From Sphingomonas oryzagri (GTDB lineage: Bacteria; Pseudomonadota; Alphaproteobacteria; Sphingomonadales; Sphingomonadaceae), in NCBI RefSeq assembly GCF_029906645.1, contig NZ_JARYGZ010000002.1, positions 310,001 through 374,000 on the forward strand: a stretch of 64,000 bases of DNA. The letters run 5' to 3'. Positions 38,402 through 45,983 of the stretch are shown here, one piece after another. The first letter of the stretch is position 1. Every line of letters begins with the position of its first letter. Below the pieces are notes generated by a model, which was given only the letters and a program-made list of their open reading frames with translations, made no database searches and was not told where the DNA came from. A program made the position numbers and the translations under genes.

Positions 38402-39073
38402 ATGCCCCCCGGTCTCTCGCATATCCGCGCCTGGATCTTCGATCTCGACAACACGCTGTATCCGGCGTCGGCGGACCTGTTCGGGCTGATGGACAAGCGC
38501 ATGACCGCCTATGTCGCCCGCACGCTCGGCATCGACGACATGACGCAAGCCTACGCGCTCCAGAAGAGCTATTTCCAGCAGCACGGCACGACGATGGCCG
38601 GGCTGATGGCCGAGCACGGCATCGATCCGCATCATTATCTCGCCGACGTCCATGACATCGATCTCTCGGTGCTGGCCGAGGATGCGCGGCTCGCCCGCCT
38701 GATCGCGCGGCTGCCCGGCCGCAAGCTGATCTTCACAAACGGCGACGAGCCTTATGCCCGCAAGGTGCTGGCGCGGCTCGGCCTGTCGGAGACGTTCGAG
38801 GCGATCCACGACATCCACGCCAGCGCCTACAAGCCCAAGCCGCATGACGACAGCTACGCCGCGATGATCGCCGGCCTCGGCGTCGATCCGCGAGAGAGCG
38901 TCTTCGTCGAGGACATGGCGCGCAACCTCGCCCCCGCCAAGGCGCTGGGCATGACGACGGTGTGGATCGACAACGGCTCCGAACAGGGCCACGACGCCGA
39001 TCGCTCCTACGTCGATCATCACATCACCGATCTCGCCGACTGGCTCCATTCCATCCTGGGAGACCCCGAATGA
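38402..39073 (+). CDS. Pyrimidine 5'-nucleotidase (HAD family IA)
   Basis: A 223-aa HAD phosphatase. Motif I is FDLDNTLYP, with the nucleophile Asp; motif II is FTNGDEPYA; motif III has [10 protein letters not shown]; motif IV is [10 protein letters not shown]. The DNTLYP form marks the SDT1/pyrimidine 5'-nucleotidase group. Its stop overlaps the dapD start (ATGA at 39070-39073). I chose the ATG at 38402; the frame reads back into element E1. Confidence 0.88.
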   Translation: MPPGLSHIRAWIFDLDNTLYPASADLFGLMDKRMTAYVARTLGIDDMTQAYALQKSYFQQHGTTMAGLMAEHGIDPHHYLADVHDIDLSVLAEDARLARLIARLPGRKLIFTNGDEPYARKVLARLGLSETFEAIHDIHASAYKPKPHDDSYAAMIAGLGVDPRESVFVEDMARNLAPAKALGMTTVWIDNGSEQGHDADRSYVDHHITDLADWLHSILGDPE

Positions 39074-39897
39074 CCGCCGATCTCGCCGCCACCATCGATT
39101 CCGCCTGGGAGGCGCGCGACGGCCTCGGCTTCTCCACCACCGGCGCGGTGCGCGAGGCGGTGGAGGAGGCGATCGCCGGCCTCGACGCGGGCACCTACCG
39201 CGTCGCCGAGAGGCAGGCCGACGGCAACTGGCACGTCCACCAGTGGCTCAAGAAGGCCGTCCTCCTCTCCTTCCGCCTCAACGACAACGAAATCGTCGAC
39301 GGCGGTGCGGCGGGCGCCCCGGCCTTCGACAAGGTGCCGAGCAAGTTCGCCGGCTGGGGCGAGGCCGAGTTCCGCACCGCCGGCTTCCGCGCCGTGCCGG
39401 GTGCGATTGCGCGGCGTGGCGCCTTCATCAGCAAGGGCGCGGTGCTGATGCCTAGTTTCGTCAATATTGGCGCCTATGTCGGCGAGGGATCGATGGTCGA
39501 TGCCTGGGCGACGGTCGGCTCCTGCGCCCAGATCGGTAGCGGCGTCCACCTTTCGGGCGGCGCCGGGATCGGCGGCGTGCTCGAGCCGCTGCAGGCGAAC
39601 CCGGTGGTGATCGAGGACGGATGCTTCATCGGCGCGCGCGCCGAGGTGGCCGAGGGCGTGATCGTGCGCGAAGGCGCGGTACTCTCGATGGGCGTCTATC
39701 TCGGCGCCTCCACCAAGATCGTCGACCGCGCCACCGGCACCGTGCATCGCGGCGAGGTGCCGGCCTATTCGGTGGTCGTGCCGGGCGCGCTGCCCGATCC
39801 CAAGGGCGGCCCCTCGCTCTATTGCGCAGTGATCGTGAAGACCGTCGATGCGCAGACCCGCGCCAAGACCGGTATCAACGAGCTGCTGCGCGATTGA
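39070..39897 (+). CDS. dapD: Tetrahydrodipicolinate N-succinyltransferase
   Basis: A 275-aa enzyme of the succinylase branch of lysine/diaminopimelate synthesis. The C-terminal left-handed beta-helix shows hexapeptide repeats (e.g. [20 protein letters not shown], then [20 protein letters not shown]), and the end is [18 protein letters not shown]. It lies between two genes with overlapping start and stop codons (ATGA and TGATG), so all three are coupled. Confidence 0.96.
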   Translation: MTADLAATIDSAWEARDGLGFSTTGAVREAVEEAIAGLDAGTYRVAERQADGNWHVHQWLKKAVLLSFRLNDNEIVDGGAAGAPAFDKVPSKFAGWGEAEFRTAGFRAVPGAIARRGAFISKGAVLMPSFVNIGAYVGEGSMVDAWATVGSCAQIGSGVHLSGGAGIGGVLEPLQANPVVIEDGCFIGARAEVAEGVIVREGAVLSMGVYLGASTKIVDRATGTVHRGEVPAYSVVVPGALPDPKGGPSLYCAVIVKTVDAQTRAKTGINELLRD

Positions 39898-40655
39898 TGC
39901 GCGGCGCGGTCGCGCTCCTCGTCGCGTTGCTCCTGCCGGCGGCGGCTTCGGCCGAGCTGCCGGTGGAGCCGGCGCAGGTGGTGCGCAGCTACCCGCACGA
40001 CACCGGCGCCTTCACCGAGGGCCTGCTGATCCGCGACGGCTGGCTCTACGAGAGCACCGGCTACGAAGGGCAGAGCTTCATCCGCAGGAAGGAGCTCGCC
40101 ACCGGCCGCACAGTCCAGAGCATCCAGATCCCGCCCGGCCTGTTCGGCGAGGGCATCGTCGACTGGGGCAACACGCTCTACAGCTTCGTCTGGCATGGCG
40201 AAAAGGGCTTCGTCTGGGATCTGAAGAGCCTGAAACAGACCGGCGCATGGCATTATACCGGCGAAGGCTGGGCGATGACGCAGGACGGCCGCCGGATCAT
40301 CATGTCCGACGGCACGCCGGTGCTGCGCTTCCTGGCACCCGGATCGATGAAGGTGGTGCGCCGCCTGACCGTGACGGCGGAGGGCAAGCCGGTCTCGCAG
40401 CTCAACGAGCTGGAATATGTCCATGGCGAGATCCTCGCGAACATCTGGCAGACCCGCTACATTGCCCGCATCGACCCCAAGGACGGCCATGTGAAGGGCT
40501 GGATCGACGTCGGCGCGTTGTGGGACCAGGTGGGCGTCACCGATCCCGGCGCGGTACCCAACGGCATTGCCTACGACAGGAAGGCCGACAGGCTTTATGT
40601 AACGGGCAAGGACTGGCCGACCCTGTTCGAGATCCGGTTGCCGAGCCAACTCTGA
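39897..40655 (+). CDS. Glutaminyl-peptide cyclotransferase (exported)
   Basis: A 252-aa secreted beta-propeller of the plant-type (papaya) glutaminyl cyclase family, which makes N-terminal pyroglutamate. The signal peptide is [19 protein letters not shown]. Propeller signatures are YPHDTGAFTEGLLIRDGWLY, ESTGYEGQSFIRR, LNELEYVHGEILANIWQT and VPNGIAYDRKADRLYVTGKD. The target peptides are unknown. The start overlaps the dapD stop by one base. Confidence 0.9.
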   Translation: MRGAVALLVALLLPAAASAELPVEPAQVVRSYPHDTGAFTEGLLIRDGWLYESTGYEGQSFIRRKELATGRTVQSIQIPPGLFGEGIVDWGNTLYSFVWHGEKGFVWDLKSLKQTGAWHYTGEGWAMTQDGRRIIMSDGTPVLRFLAPGSMKVVRRLTVTAEGKPVSQLNELEYVHGEILANIWQTRYIARIDPKDGHVKGWIDVGALWDQVGVTDPGAVPNGIAYDRKADRLYVTGKDWPTLFEIRLPSQL

Positions 40656-40665
40656 TCCCCAACAT

Positions 40666-40738
40666 CCGTTCGGCCTGAGCGCAGTCGAAGGCCATGCGCA
40701 AATGGTGGCTGCACTTCGACTTCGCTCAGTGCGAACGG
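40666..40738. repeat. Palindromic element E2
   Basis: A 73-bp inverted repeat with the same arms as E1 (38293-38361), in direct orientation to it and 2.37 kb away. The centre is 4 bp longer than in E1. It lies between the convergent glutaminyl cyclase and TlpA-like genes. Confidence 0.85.
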
Positions 40739-40748
40739 ATGTGATGGA

Positions 40749-41327
40749 CTATTTCGCCTCCGCCAGCAGCTTCGCCATCTCCGGACCGTTCCAGTCCTTG
40801 CCGCCGGCGACGCGCCAGACTTCCTTGCCTTTCGAATCGTAGAGCACCGTCACCGGCAGCTCGGCCGCACCCATCGCGGTCATCAACTTGTTGGCCTTGT
40901 CGGTGTAGGCGGTCAGCGCCTTGATATTGTGCGATTTCCAGAAGGGCTGGACGTCGCTATCACCGTTCATATCCTGGCTGACCGCGATCACCGCCATCTT
41001 GCCTGTGCTGCTCGCTGCCAACGCATCCAGCGCGGGCAGTTCCTTCACGCACGGCGCGCACCAGGTCGCCCACAGGTTGACCAGAACCGGGTGACCTCTG
41101 AAGGCGGTCAGCGTCGCGGGCGCGCCGCCGGGTTGCGCGAAGGGCATGGCGGGCATCGCATCGCCCTTGTGGCTGCGATCGACGCCCCCCGCGGCAGGAG
41201 CGGTCGGGAAAGCAGGGGTAGCCGCATTGTTACCGGCGCTTGCTTGCTCGTTGGCGGCCTTGGGCTTATCGCAGCCGGCGATTCCAAGGGCGACGATCAG
41301 CGGGAGACAGGCGATTAGCGAGCGCAA
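40749..41327 (-). CDS. TlpA-like thiol:disulfide oxidoreductase lipoprotein
   Basis: A 192-aa thioredoxin-fold lipoprotein. The lipobox is GIAGC, followed by an Ala/Pro-rich linker and the thioredoxin domain with the WCAPC active site ([17 protein letters not shown]) and the cis-Pro in [11 protein letters not shown]. It probably reduces disulfides in the periplasm, for example in cytochrome c maturation. I chose the TTG at 41327, which has GGAG 6 nt upstream; a TTG at 41339 is possible. It is divergent from argH with only 16 bp between the starts. Confidence 0.88.
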   Translation of the reverse strand: MRSLIACLPLIVALGIAGCDKPKAANEQASAGNNAATPAFPTAPAAGGVDRSHKGDAMPAMPFAQPGGAPATLTAFRGHPVLVNLWATWCAPCVKELPALDALAASSTGKMAVIAVSQDMNGDSDVQPFWKSHNIKALTAYTDKANKLMTAMGAAELPVTVLYDSKGKEVWRVAGGKDWNGPEMAKLLAEAK

Positions 41328-41343
41328 GACTAGCTCCAATCAG

Positions 41344-42714
41344 ATGTGGGGCGGGCGCTTCGCCGAAGGCCCGGCCGCGGTGATGCGCGAGATCAATGCC
41401 TCGATCCCGTTCGACAAGAGGCTCTGGCGGCAGGACATAGCCGGCTCCAAGGCCCATGTCGCCATGCTTGGCAAACAGGGAATCGTCGCCGAGGCCGATT
41501 CGGTTACAATCGCCGAAGGGCTGGATCGGGTCGCGGCGGAATATGAGGCGCACGGCGTCACCGACGATCTCGCGCTCGAAGATATCCACATGGCGACCGA
41601 AAGTCGTCTGGCGGAACTGATCGGGGCGACGGCGGGCCGCCTCCACACCGCCCGTTCGCGCAACGACCAGGTGGCGACCGACTTCCGCCTGTGGGTGCGC
41701 GATTCGATCGATGCGGTGGATGCCGGGCTGAAGGCGCTCCAGCAGGCGCTCGTATCCCGCGCGGAGGAACATGCCGAGAGCGTGATGCCCGGCTTCACCC
41801 ATCTGCAGGCAGCGCAACCGGTGACGCTCGGCCATCACCTGATGGCTTATTACGAGATGGTCCGCCGCGACCGCTCGCGCTTCGCCGATGCGCGCGCCCG
41901 GATGAACGAATGCCCGCTCGGTGCCGCCGCACTGGCCGGCACGGGCTTCCCGATCGACCGGGAGGCGACGGCGCAAGCCCTCGCATTCGATCGGCCCACC
42001 GCCAATTCGCTCGATTCGGTGTCGGATCGCGACTTCGCGCTCGATTACCTGATGAGCGCGGCGCAGGCCTCGCTCCACCTCTCGCGTCTCGCCGAGGAGA
42101 TCGTGCTGTGGGCCTCGCAACCCTTCGGATTCGTGTCGCTGCCCGATCAATGGTCGACCGGATCGTCGATTATGCCGCAGAAGCGCAACCCCGATGCCGC
42201 CGAACTGGTGCGTGGCCACAGCGGGCGGATCGTCGGCTGCCTGACCAGCTTGATGATCACGATGAAGGGCCTGCCGCTGGCCTATTCGAAGGATATGCAG
42301 GACGACAAGCCGCCAGTGTTCGAGGCGCACGACCTGCTCGCGCTGTCGATCGCGGCGATGACCGGCATGATCGAGACGCTGACCTTCCGCACCGATCGCA
42401 TGCGCGCGGCGGCCGAGGCGGGTTTCTCCACCGCCACCGATCTCGCCGACCGGCTGGTGCGCGTGGCGGGTGTCCCGTTCCGCGAGGCGCACCACATCAC
42501 CGGCGCCGTAGTGAAGACGGCCGAGGGCAAGGGCTGCGCGCTCTCCGACCTCAGCCTCGCCGAACTGCAGGCGATCGATCCGCGCATCGACGAAGGGGTG
42601 CAGGCCGCGCTATCGGTGGACGCATCGGTCGCGGCGCGCGCATCCGAGGGCGGCACCGCACCGGAGCGCGTCCGACAGGCGGTCGCACGGGCGAAGGAGG
42701 CTTTGGGATCATGA
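41344..42714 (+). CDS. argH: Argininosuccinate lyase
   Basis: A 456-aa enzyme that splits argininosuccinate into arginine and fumarate. Signatures include [10 protein letters not shown] at the start, [33 protein letters not shown], and the fumarase-superfamily loop [15 protein letters not shown]. No usable start codon lies upstream, and MWGGRF matches the family start. It overlaps the next gene (ATGA at 42711-42714). Confidence 0.96.
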   Translation: MWGGRFAEGPAAVMREINASIPFDKRLWRQDIAGSKAHVAMLGKQGIVAEADSVTIAEGLDRVAAEYEAHGVTDDLALEDIHMATESRLAELIGATAGRLHTARSRNDQVATDFRLWVRDSIDAVDAGLKALQQALVSRAEEHAESVMPGFTHLQAAQPVTLGHHLMAYYEMVRRDRSRFADARARMNECPLGAAALAGTGFPIDREATAQALAFDRPTANSLDSVSDRDFALDYLMSAAQASLHLSRLAEEIVLWASQPFGFVSLPDQWSTGSSIMPQKRNPDAAELVRGHSGRIVGCLTSLMITMKGLPLAYSKDMQDDKPPVFEAHDLLALSIAAMTGMIETLTFRTDRMRAAAEAGFSTATDLADRLVRVAGVPFREAHHITGAVVKTAEGKGCALSDLSLAELQAIDPRIDEGVQAALSVDASVAARASEGGTAPERVRQAVARAKEALGS

Positions 42715-42956
42715 AGCGGATCGCGATCGCAGCGGTGGCGGCGCTGGCCTTGCTGGCGGGCTGCGGCAAGCGCCCGGTACTGCGCCCGGCCGATGGCAAG
42801 GTCCTGCCCCCCAAGGCGCAGACCGCCGCTGCACAACCGGGCGTCGGCGATCTGCTCACCGTGCCGACCCAGGCCAAGCCGAGCCGCGATGACGAGCTGG
42901 TGACAAAATCCACCCCGCTCCAGCCCGACCGTTTCGATCTCCCTCCTCCCGGCTGA
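42711..42956 (+). CDS. Small lipoprotein, LptM-like
   Basis: An 81-aa lipoprotein: signal [18 protein letters not shown] with lipobox LLAGC, then [13 protein letters not shown] and a Pro-rich chain. Short lipoproteins starting CG-K-x-P just before lysA or dapF match the pattern of LptM (YifL), which helps mature the LPS export protein LptD. The family call rests on position and the first ten mature residues only. It overlaps argH and is 7 bp before lysA. Confidence 0.65.
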   Translation: MKRIAIAAVAALALLAGCGKRPVLRPADGKVLPPKAQTAAAQPGVGDLLTVPTQAKPSRDDELVTKSTPLQPDRFDLPPPG

Positions 42957-42963
42957 CATCCCC

Positions 42964-44061
42964 ATGGATCATTTCGACATTCGCGACGGCGCCATGCACG
43001 CCGAGGGCGTTCCGCTCGACACCATCGCCGACGCGGTGGGGACGCCGGTCTATGTCTATTCGGCGGCGACGATCCGCCGCCACGTCCGCGTGTTCCGCGA
43101 GGCTCTGGACGGGCTGGCCCATGAGGGACAGGAGCCGCTGGTCGCGTTCGCGGTGAAGGCCAATCCCAACAAGGCGGTGCTCACCGTGCTGGCGCAGATG
43201 GGGTGCGGCGCCGACGTCGTCTCGGGCGGCGAGCTGAAGCGCGCTTTGGCCGCCGGCATCCCGGCGGAGCGCGTGGTGTTCTCGGGCGTCGGCAAGACGG
43301 CGGACGAGATGGCCTTCGCGCTCGACGCCGGTATCGGCCAGTTCAACCTCGAATCCGAGGAAGAGGCGGAAACCCTGTCCGCCGTCGCCGCGAGGATGAG
43401 CAGGACGGCGCGCGTCGCCTTCCGCGTGAATCCGGACGTCGATGCCGGCACCCATGCCAAGATCTCGACCGGGCGATCCGAAAACAAGTTCGGCATCCCC
43501 TTCGATACCGCCCCGCAGGCCTATGCCCGCGCTGCCGCATTGCCGGGCCTGGCGGTGCAGGGCGTCGCCGTCCATATCGGCAGCCAGCTGACCGATCTCC
43601 ATCCGCTCAAGCAGGCCTTCGCCCGCATCGGCGCGCTGATCCAGAGCCTGCGTGCCGCCGGCCACGCCATCGTCACGGCCGATCTCGGTGGCGGGCTCGG
43701 CGTGCCCTACGATCCGGCCAAGCCCGCCCCGCCCTCGCCCGCCGCCTACGGCGCGATGGTGCGCGAGGCGACCGCCGGCTGGGGCTGCCGCCTGATCTTC
43801 GAGCCGGGTCGCCTGATCGTCGGCAATGCCGGCGTGCTGCTGACCAGCGTGATCCGGGTGAAGCCGGGCGTCCGCTCGCCGTTCGTCATCGTCGATGCAG
43901 CGATGAACGACCTGATGCGCCCGGCACTCTACGATGCGTGGCACAATATCCGCGCCGTCCGGCCCAAGGGCGACCAGTTCGAGGCCAATGTCGTCGGCCC
44001 GGTCTGCGAGACGGGCGACACCTTTGCGATGCAGCGTGGCATGGACCAAGTCGGATCGTAG
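42964..44061 (+). CDS. lysA: Diaminopimelate decarboxylase, interrupted by adapter sequence
   Basis: A PLP enzyme that makes lysine from meso-diaminopimelate. As assembled it stops after 365 aa, against about 410-420 for the family. The barrel is complete: the PLP Lys in AFAVKANPNKAV, VHIGSQLTDLHP, the glycine loop DLGGGLGVPYDP, EPGRLIVGNAGVLL and the CETGD motif. After MQRGMD the reading enters an 84-bp library adapter (44048-44131) with an in-frame TAG at 44059-44061. The expected AYG motif (PLP-binding Tyr) is missing, but the true C terminus resumes at 44132. The gene is probably intact in the organism. Confidence 0.9.
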   Translation: MDHFDIRDGAMHAEGVPLDTIADAVGTPVYVYSAATIRRHVRVFREALDGLAHEGQEPLVAFAVKANPNKAVLTVLAQMGCGADVVSGGELKRALAAGIPAERVVFSGVGKTADEMAFALDAGIGQFNLESEEEAETLSAVAARMSRTARVAFRVNPDVDAGTHAKISTGRSENKFGIPFDTAPQAYARAAALPGLAVQGVAVHIGSQLTDLHPLKQAFARIGALIQSLRAAGHAIVTADLGGGLGVPYDPAKPAPPSPAAYGAMVREATAGWGCRLIFEPGRLIVGNAGVLLTSVIRVKPGVRSPFVIVDAAMNDLMRPALYDAWHNIRAVRPKGDQFEANVVGPVCETGDTFAMQRGMDQVGS

Positions 44062-44131
44062 CCATGTCGTTCTGTGAGCCAAGGAGTTGTGTACACACCT
44101 TGTCTTCCTAAGACCGCTTGGCCTCCGACTT
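44048..44131. other. MGI/BGI DNBSEQ sequencing adapter with barcode (assembly artefact)
   Basis: The 84 bp begin AAGTCGGATCGTAGCC and end GGCCTCCGACTT. On the minus strand this reads as the DNBSEQ forward adapter (start AAGTCGGAGGCCAAGCGG, end GGAAGACAA), a 10-nt barcode (GGTGTGTACA), then the other adapter arm (start CAACTCCTTGGCTCAC, end GATCCGACTT). The order and lengths (32+10+42) are those of the published adapter, recalled from memory. It is not genomic DNA. Confidence 0.95.
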
Positions 44132-44250
44132 CGCCGGAGGTGATGGTGTCGGGCGATCGGTGGGCGGTCGTGCGGGCACGTCAGCCGGTCGAGGCACTGA
44201 TCGCTGCCGACAGCGTTCCTGCCTGGGCAATCGAACAAACGGAGGAATGA
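44132..44250 (+). pseudogene. lysA: C-terminal end of lysA after the adapter
   Basis: Read from 44134 in the lysA frame, this gives PEVMVSGDRWAVVRARQPVE, then ALIAADSVPAW and a TGA at 44248-44250. This is the standard end of sphingomonad LysA. About 28 codons between MQRGMD and PEVMV are missing and replaced by adapter. The stop overlaps the galU start codons (ATGATG from 44247), which indicates the original lysA-galU junction. Confidence 0.88.
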
Positions 44251-45119
44251 TGGTCGCCAGGGTTCGTAAGGCGGTATTCCCGGTCGCGGGCTTCGGCACG
44301 CGATTCCTGCCCGCCACCAAGGCGGTGCCGAAGGAGCTGCTGCCGGTCGTCGACAAGCCGCTGATCCAGTACGCCATCGACGAGGCGCTGGCGGCGGGCA
44401 TCGAGCAGATGATCTTCGTCACCGGCCGCGGCAAGGGGGCGATCGAGGATTATATCGACACCGCCTTCGAGATCGAGGCCGATCTCGTCGCCAAGAACAA
44501 GTCGGCGATCCTCGAACTGATGGCCGAAACCAAGCTCGGGCCGGGCCAGGCAGCGTTCGTCCGCCAGCAGCAGATGGCGGGCCTGGGCCATGCCGTGTGG
44601 TGCGCGCGCCATCTCACCGGGGACGAGCCGTTCGCGGTGCTGCTGCCCGACGAACTGCTGTGGAATCCGGACAAACCCTGCCTCAGCCAGATGATGGAAA
44701 GCTACGAGGCGAAGGGCGGCAGCGTCATCGCCGTCGTGGACGTGCCGAAGGAGCATACCGGCCGCTACGGCATCGTCTCGCCGGGCGACACCGACGGCAA
44801 GGCGATCGAGGTGAAGGGATTCGTCGAGAAGCCCCGACCGGAAGAGGCGCCCTCCACGCTGGCGGCGGTGGGCCGTTACATCCTCGATCCCAAGGTGATG
44901 CGCCTGCTCGAGGGGCAGGAGAAGGGCGCGGGCGGCGAGATCCAGCTGACCGACGCACTGGCGAAGCTGATCGGCGATCAGGCCTTCCATGCCCACATCT
45001 TCGAGGGCGCGCGCCACGATTGCGGCGAGAAGACCGGCTTCATCCAGGCCAATATCGCGCTGGCGCTGGAGCGCGAGGACATGGCGGGGCCGCTCCGCGC
45101 CTTCCTCAAGGGGCTGTAA
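44250..45119 (+). CDS. galU: UTP-glucose-1-phosphate uridylyltransferase
   Basis: A 289-aa enzyme that makes UDP-glucose for polysaccharides and glycolipids. The nucleotide motif is AVFPVAGFGTRFLPATKA; VVDKPLIQYAIDEAL, GRGKGAIEDYID and GFVEKPRPEEAPS follow. There are two adjacent ATGs at 44247 and 44250; the second is better spaced from GGAGG. It overlaps the true end of lysA, so the group argH-galU is probably one operon. Confidence 0.95.
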   Translation: MVARVRKAVFPVAGFGTRFLPATKAVPKELLPVVDKPLIQYAIDEALAAGIEQMIFVTGRGKGAIEDYIDTAFEIEADLVAKNKSAILELMAETKLGPGQAAFVRQQQMAGLGHAVWCARHLTGDEPFAVLLPDELLWNPDKPCLSQMMESYEAKGGSVIAVVDVPKEHTGRYGIVSPGDTDGKAIEVKGFVEKPRPEEAPSTLAAVGRYILDPKVMRLLEGQEKGAGGEIQLTDALAKLIGDQAFHAHIFEGARHDCGEKTGFIQANIALALEREDMAGPLRAFLKGL

Positions 45120-45164
45120 CAGCGACCGCTTGGCAAGGCGCCCGGACGGGACGACAAGGGCACG

Positions 45165-45920
45165 ATGCACAGCCTGCCCGTCTTCCTCCGGCTCGCGGGG
45201 CGTCCCGTCATCCTGCTGGGTGACGGCGCCGCTGCCGATGCCAAGCGCCGGCTGCTCAACCGTGCCGGGGCGGTGATTGTCGGTGAAGGGACCGACGCAG
45301 CACTTGCGATCGTCGCGATCGAGGATGAAGGCGAGGCGACGAAGGCGGTCGCCCGACTGAAGGTTCGCGGCATCCTCGTCAACGCGGTCGATCGGCCGGC
45401 TCTGTGCGATTTCACCCTGCCCGCCATCGTCGATCGCGATCCGGTGCTGGTCGCGATCGGCACGGGCGGCGCTTCGGCGGGGCTGGCCAAGGCGCTCCGC
45501 CAGAGGATCGAGGCGTTGCTGCCATCGGGTCTCGGCGGATTGGCGGACCGGCTGCACGGCGCGCGGACACGGATCAAGGCGCGCTTTCCCGAGCCCGACG
45601 CGCGGCGGCGCGCGATCGATGCGGCGCTCGATCCCGGCGGCCCTCTCGATCCTTTGGGCACGCCTGCGGAGATCGACGACTGGCTGGCCTCGCCGGACTC
45701 GCGCGCTCCGCAGATTGTCACCATCACGCTCCGCTCGGACGATCCCGACGACCTGACGCTGCGCGAGGCCCGCTGGCTGGCGCAGGCGGATGCCGTGCAT
45801 GTCTGCGACGCAGTGCCCGTCGCCGTCCGGAACCGGATTCGTGCCGATGCGCGCCAGATCGAAAGCGCCGGCGCCGACACCACAACAGGGCTGACCGTCA
45901 TTTTGAAGGCGGCGGTTTGA
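45165..45920 (+). CDS. Precorrin-2 dehydrogenase/sirohydrochlorin ferrochelatase (siroheme synthase N-terminal domain)
   Basis: A 251-aa protein with the CysG N-terminal fold: LPVFLRLAGRPVILLGDGAA binds NAD, NAVDRPALCDFTLPAIVDRD is the usual dimer strand, and IGTGGASAGLAKALRQRIEA ends the catalytic half. It gives siroheme for sulfite and nitrite reductases. Residues about 185-235 (ITLRSDDPDDLTLREARWLA and QADAVHVCD) resemble the start of the methyltransferase (SUMT) domain, but the rest of that domain is absent. Confidence 0.87.
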   Translation: MHSLPVFLRLAGRPVILLGDGAAADAKRRLLNRAGAVIVGEGTDAALAIVAIEDEGEATKAVARLKVRGILVNAVDRPALCDFTLPAIVDRDPVLVAIGTGGASAGLAKALRQRIEALLPSGLGGLADRLHGARTRIKARFPEPDARRRAIDAALDPGGPLDPLGTPAEIDDWLASPDSRAPQIVTITLRSDDPDDLTLREARWLAQADAVHVCDAVPVAVRNRIRADARQIESAGADTTTGLTVILKAAV

Positions 45921-45983
45921 CGTCGTTCGCATCGCTTCCGCTTGTCCCGGCGCGGCGGGCGCGCTAACGGCCAGAACAGTAGC

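Noticed and set aside
44062-44133. A mobile element, tRNA-like sequence or small gene downstream of a truncated lysA
   Set aside because: The block matches a known sequencing adapter with barcode, and the true end of lysA resumes after it.
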